Assembly: GCA_943704415.1 (NCBI GenBank)
Contig: CALSCO010000368.1
Coordinates: 1-31,123 of the forward strand
DNA length: 31,123 nt
Source: Parvularia atlantis
Lineage: Eukaryota; Opisthokonta; Rotosphaerida
Direction: 5' to 3'
Of the stretch, positions 30,301-31,123 are shown in pieces (within the stretch, counting starts at the first letter, position 1; each line of letters opens with the position of its first letter). The translations under genes were made by a program, and so were the position numbers. The notes beneath the pieces were generated by a model, which made no database searches, was not told the DNA's origin, and saw only the letters and a program-made list of their open reading frames with translations.

Positions 30301-31123
30301 CAGGAGCTGCAGCCGTCGGACCTGTGCGCAGCCGACGTCCGCGTTGTCGCAGCCACGTGGCTGATCCATTGCGCGCCAGGTCGCTGCGCAAGTACATGCT
30401 GCGCGAAAAGGAGCGCTGGGAGCGCGGCGTCGCGAGCAACGCAGCAGGCGACGACAGTGCGGCGATGCGGCAGCTCGTGCAGGAGGTCGACGTGCAGCTG
30501 CTCAAGATGGTCATGAGCGCGTGCGCCAAGGACCGGGTGCGGTCGTGGGCGTTGTCGCGGCAGCTGTGCTAACGCTCTGCGCAGGACATGCGCGCCCTCG
30601 ACGTGAGCGGCCTGCTGTTCGGGTCCAAGTCGCTCGAGGCCGCGATCCAGATCGCTATGCGCAAAAAGCGCGCCACGCTGGTGGAGCGCATGGGCCAGAT
30701 CAAGCGGGTGCGTCGCGTGCGCGTGCGCGCGTCTCGTGTGACGCGTTGCCGGCAGGCCCGCGACGACCAACAGCGCCAGCACAAGCTGCAGGAGACGCTG
30801 GCGGCGATGGTGCCTAGTGCGGTCGTGCCGAGCGCGACGCGCAACTGGGACGACGAGCCGGCGCCGCTGCCGCCCGTGCGCGGCCAGACGGCGCTGACGG
30901 CGCGATCGGCACCGGCGGGCGACGACAAGGCGGCCATCGCCTCGCCCGCCCCGGCACAGGCCGCCGCCGCCGCCCCGGCCAGCCCGCCGCCGACGCCGTC
31001 GTCGCCAATCAAGCCGCGCGCGCTCGCCAAGGCCGCGTCGCCGCCCAAGCCCGCTGCCGGGAGCGGTGCGCCGCCTCGCTGCCGCCACGCCGCACTTCGC
31101 CTGACGCCCGTTTCCCCCCCCCC
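27354..31123 (+). CDS. WDHD1: Ctf4/WDHD1/AND-1 replisome cohesion factor (3' end missing)
   Basis: A nuclear hub linking the CMG helicase to polymerase alpha and to sister-chromatid cohesion. About 983 residues are visible, in exons 27354-27545, 27607-27870, 27932-28186, 28233-28351, 28410-28473, 28527-29139, 29191-29475, 29544-29623, 29677-29770, 29825-29943, 30002-30175, 30223-30323, 30380-30536, 30585-30707, 30756-31065. An N-terminal WD40 propeller covers about 1-330 (VVSGDDSGTVALFSLP, LCRLAWHPSGDWIAVAG). An acidic linker (EEDDDDDNDV) and a KRK/KRSR-type nuclear signal follow. The SepB/Ctf4 propeller covers about 500-770 (VEFHD-like VLIEFHDKERY, SSWFACATDQLYVRLFSISG, WIGFADT). A helical bundle (about 780-890) and a Pro/Ala-rich tail complete it. 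A donor-like GTGCGCC at 31066 with CTGACGC after it suggests the window ends inside intron 15. No HMG box is seen before the edge. The initiator is the first ATG after the E2F sites. Confidence 0.92.
31114..31123. repeat. C10 run at the window end
   Basis: The last ten bases are C, lying within the predicted partial intron 15 of the Ctf4 gene. This parallels the G27 run found inside an ATM intron. Confidence 0.7.

Overview
The window is GC-rich, gene-dense nuclear DNA from a unicellular eukaryote. I place it as a fungus or a close relative of fungi, with moderate confidence. The main reason is a trehalose-phosphate protein of the fungal Tps2/Tps3/Tsl1 kind. IQGAP, ATM/Tel1, WAPL and Ctf4 homologues also fit a fungus or another opisthokont or amoebozoan. 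Nine protein-coding genes and one tRNA gene fill almost all of the window. I reconstructed about 89 spliceosomal introns by requiring frame, family similarity and splice signals to agree. They are only 41-76 nt long. Nearly all start GTGCG or a close variant and end CAG, and most have a CTGAC-, CTGA- or CTCAC-like branch site near the 3' end. Four use a GC donor. Coding frames summed to multiples of three in every complete gene, an internal check on the exon models. Many introns are themselves multiples of three without stops, so simple reading frames run through them.

Layout, left to right. A RhoGAP protein with a C-terminal ankyrin segment lies on the minus strand and runs off the left edge (1-2186). 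A 332-bp divergent promoter separates it from a 26-exon Tps3/Tsl1-like gene on plus (2519-6667). That gene converges, with a 53-bp gap, on a minus-strand WAPL cohesin-release factor (6721-8974). A tRNA-Trp(CCA) gene (9036-9108, plus) sits head-to-head with WAPL. The minus-strand ATM/Tel1 checkpoint kinase fills 9286-17960. It shares a 336-bp divergent promoter with a plus-strand IQGAP (18297-23362).

IQGAP converges on an intronless PP2C-like phosphatase (23470-24570, minus). The phosphatase start codon lies only 33 bp from the start of cystathionine gamma-lyase (24604-26041, plus). After 38 bp comes a beta-propeller, glycosyl-hydrolase-like protein (26080-27276, plus). After 77 bp carrying two E2F-type sites comes Ctf4/WDHD1/AND-1 (27354 to the right edge, plus, 3' end missing).

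Functionally, WAPL, ATM and Ctf4 all act in chromosome maintenance (cohesin unloading, double-strand-break and telomere signalling, replisome coupling to cohesion). The RhoGAP and IQGAP belong to Rho/Cdc42 actin control. The others are metabolic or signalling genes. I see no operon-like system, mobile element, CRISPR array or virus-like element. Notable points are the apparently catalytically dead trehalose pseudoenzyme, the E2F pair at the Ctf4 promoter, the GC-AG introns, a 27-nt G run inside an ATM intron, and the very tight PP2C/CTH divergent pair. Both window ends are 10-nt G or C runs, which suggests contig breaks at homopolymers.
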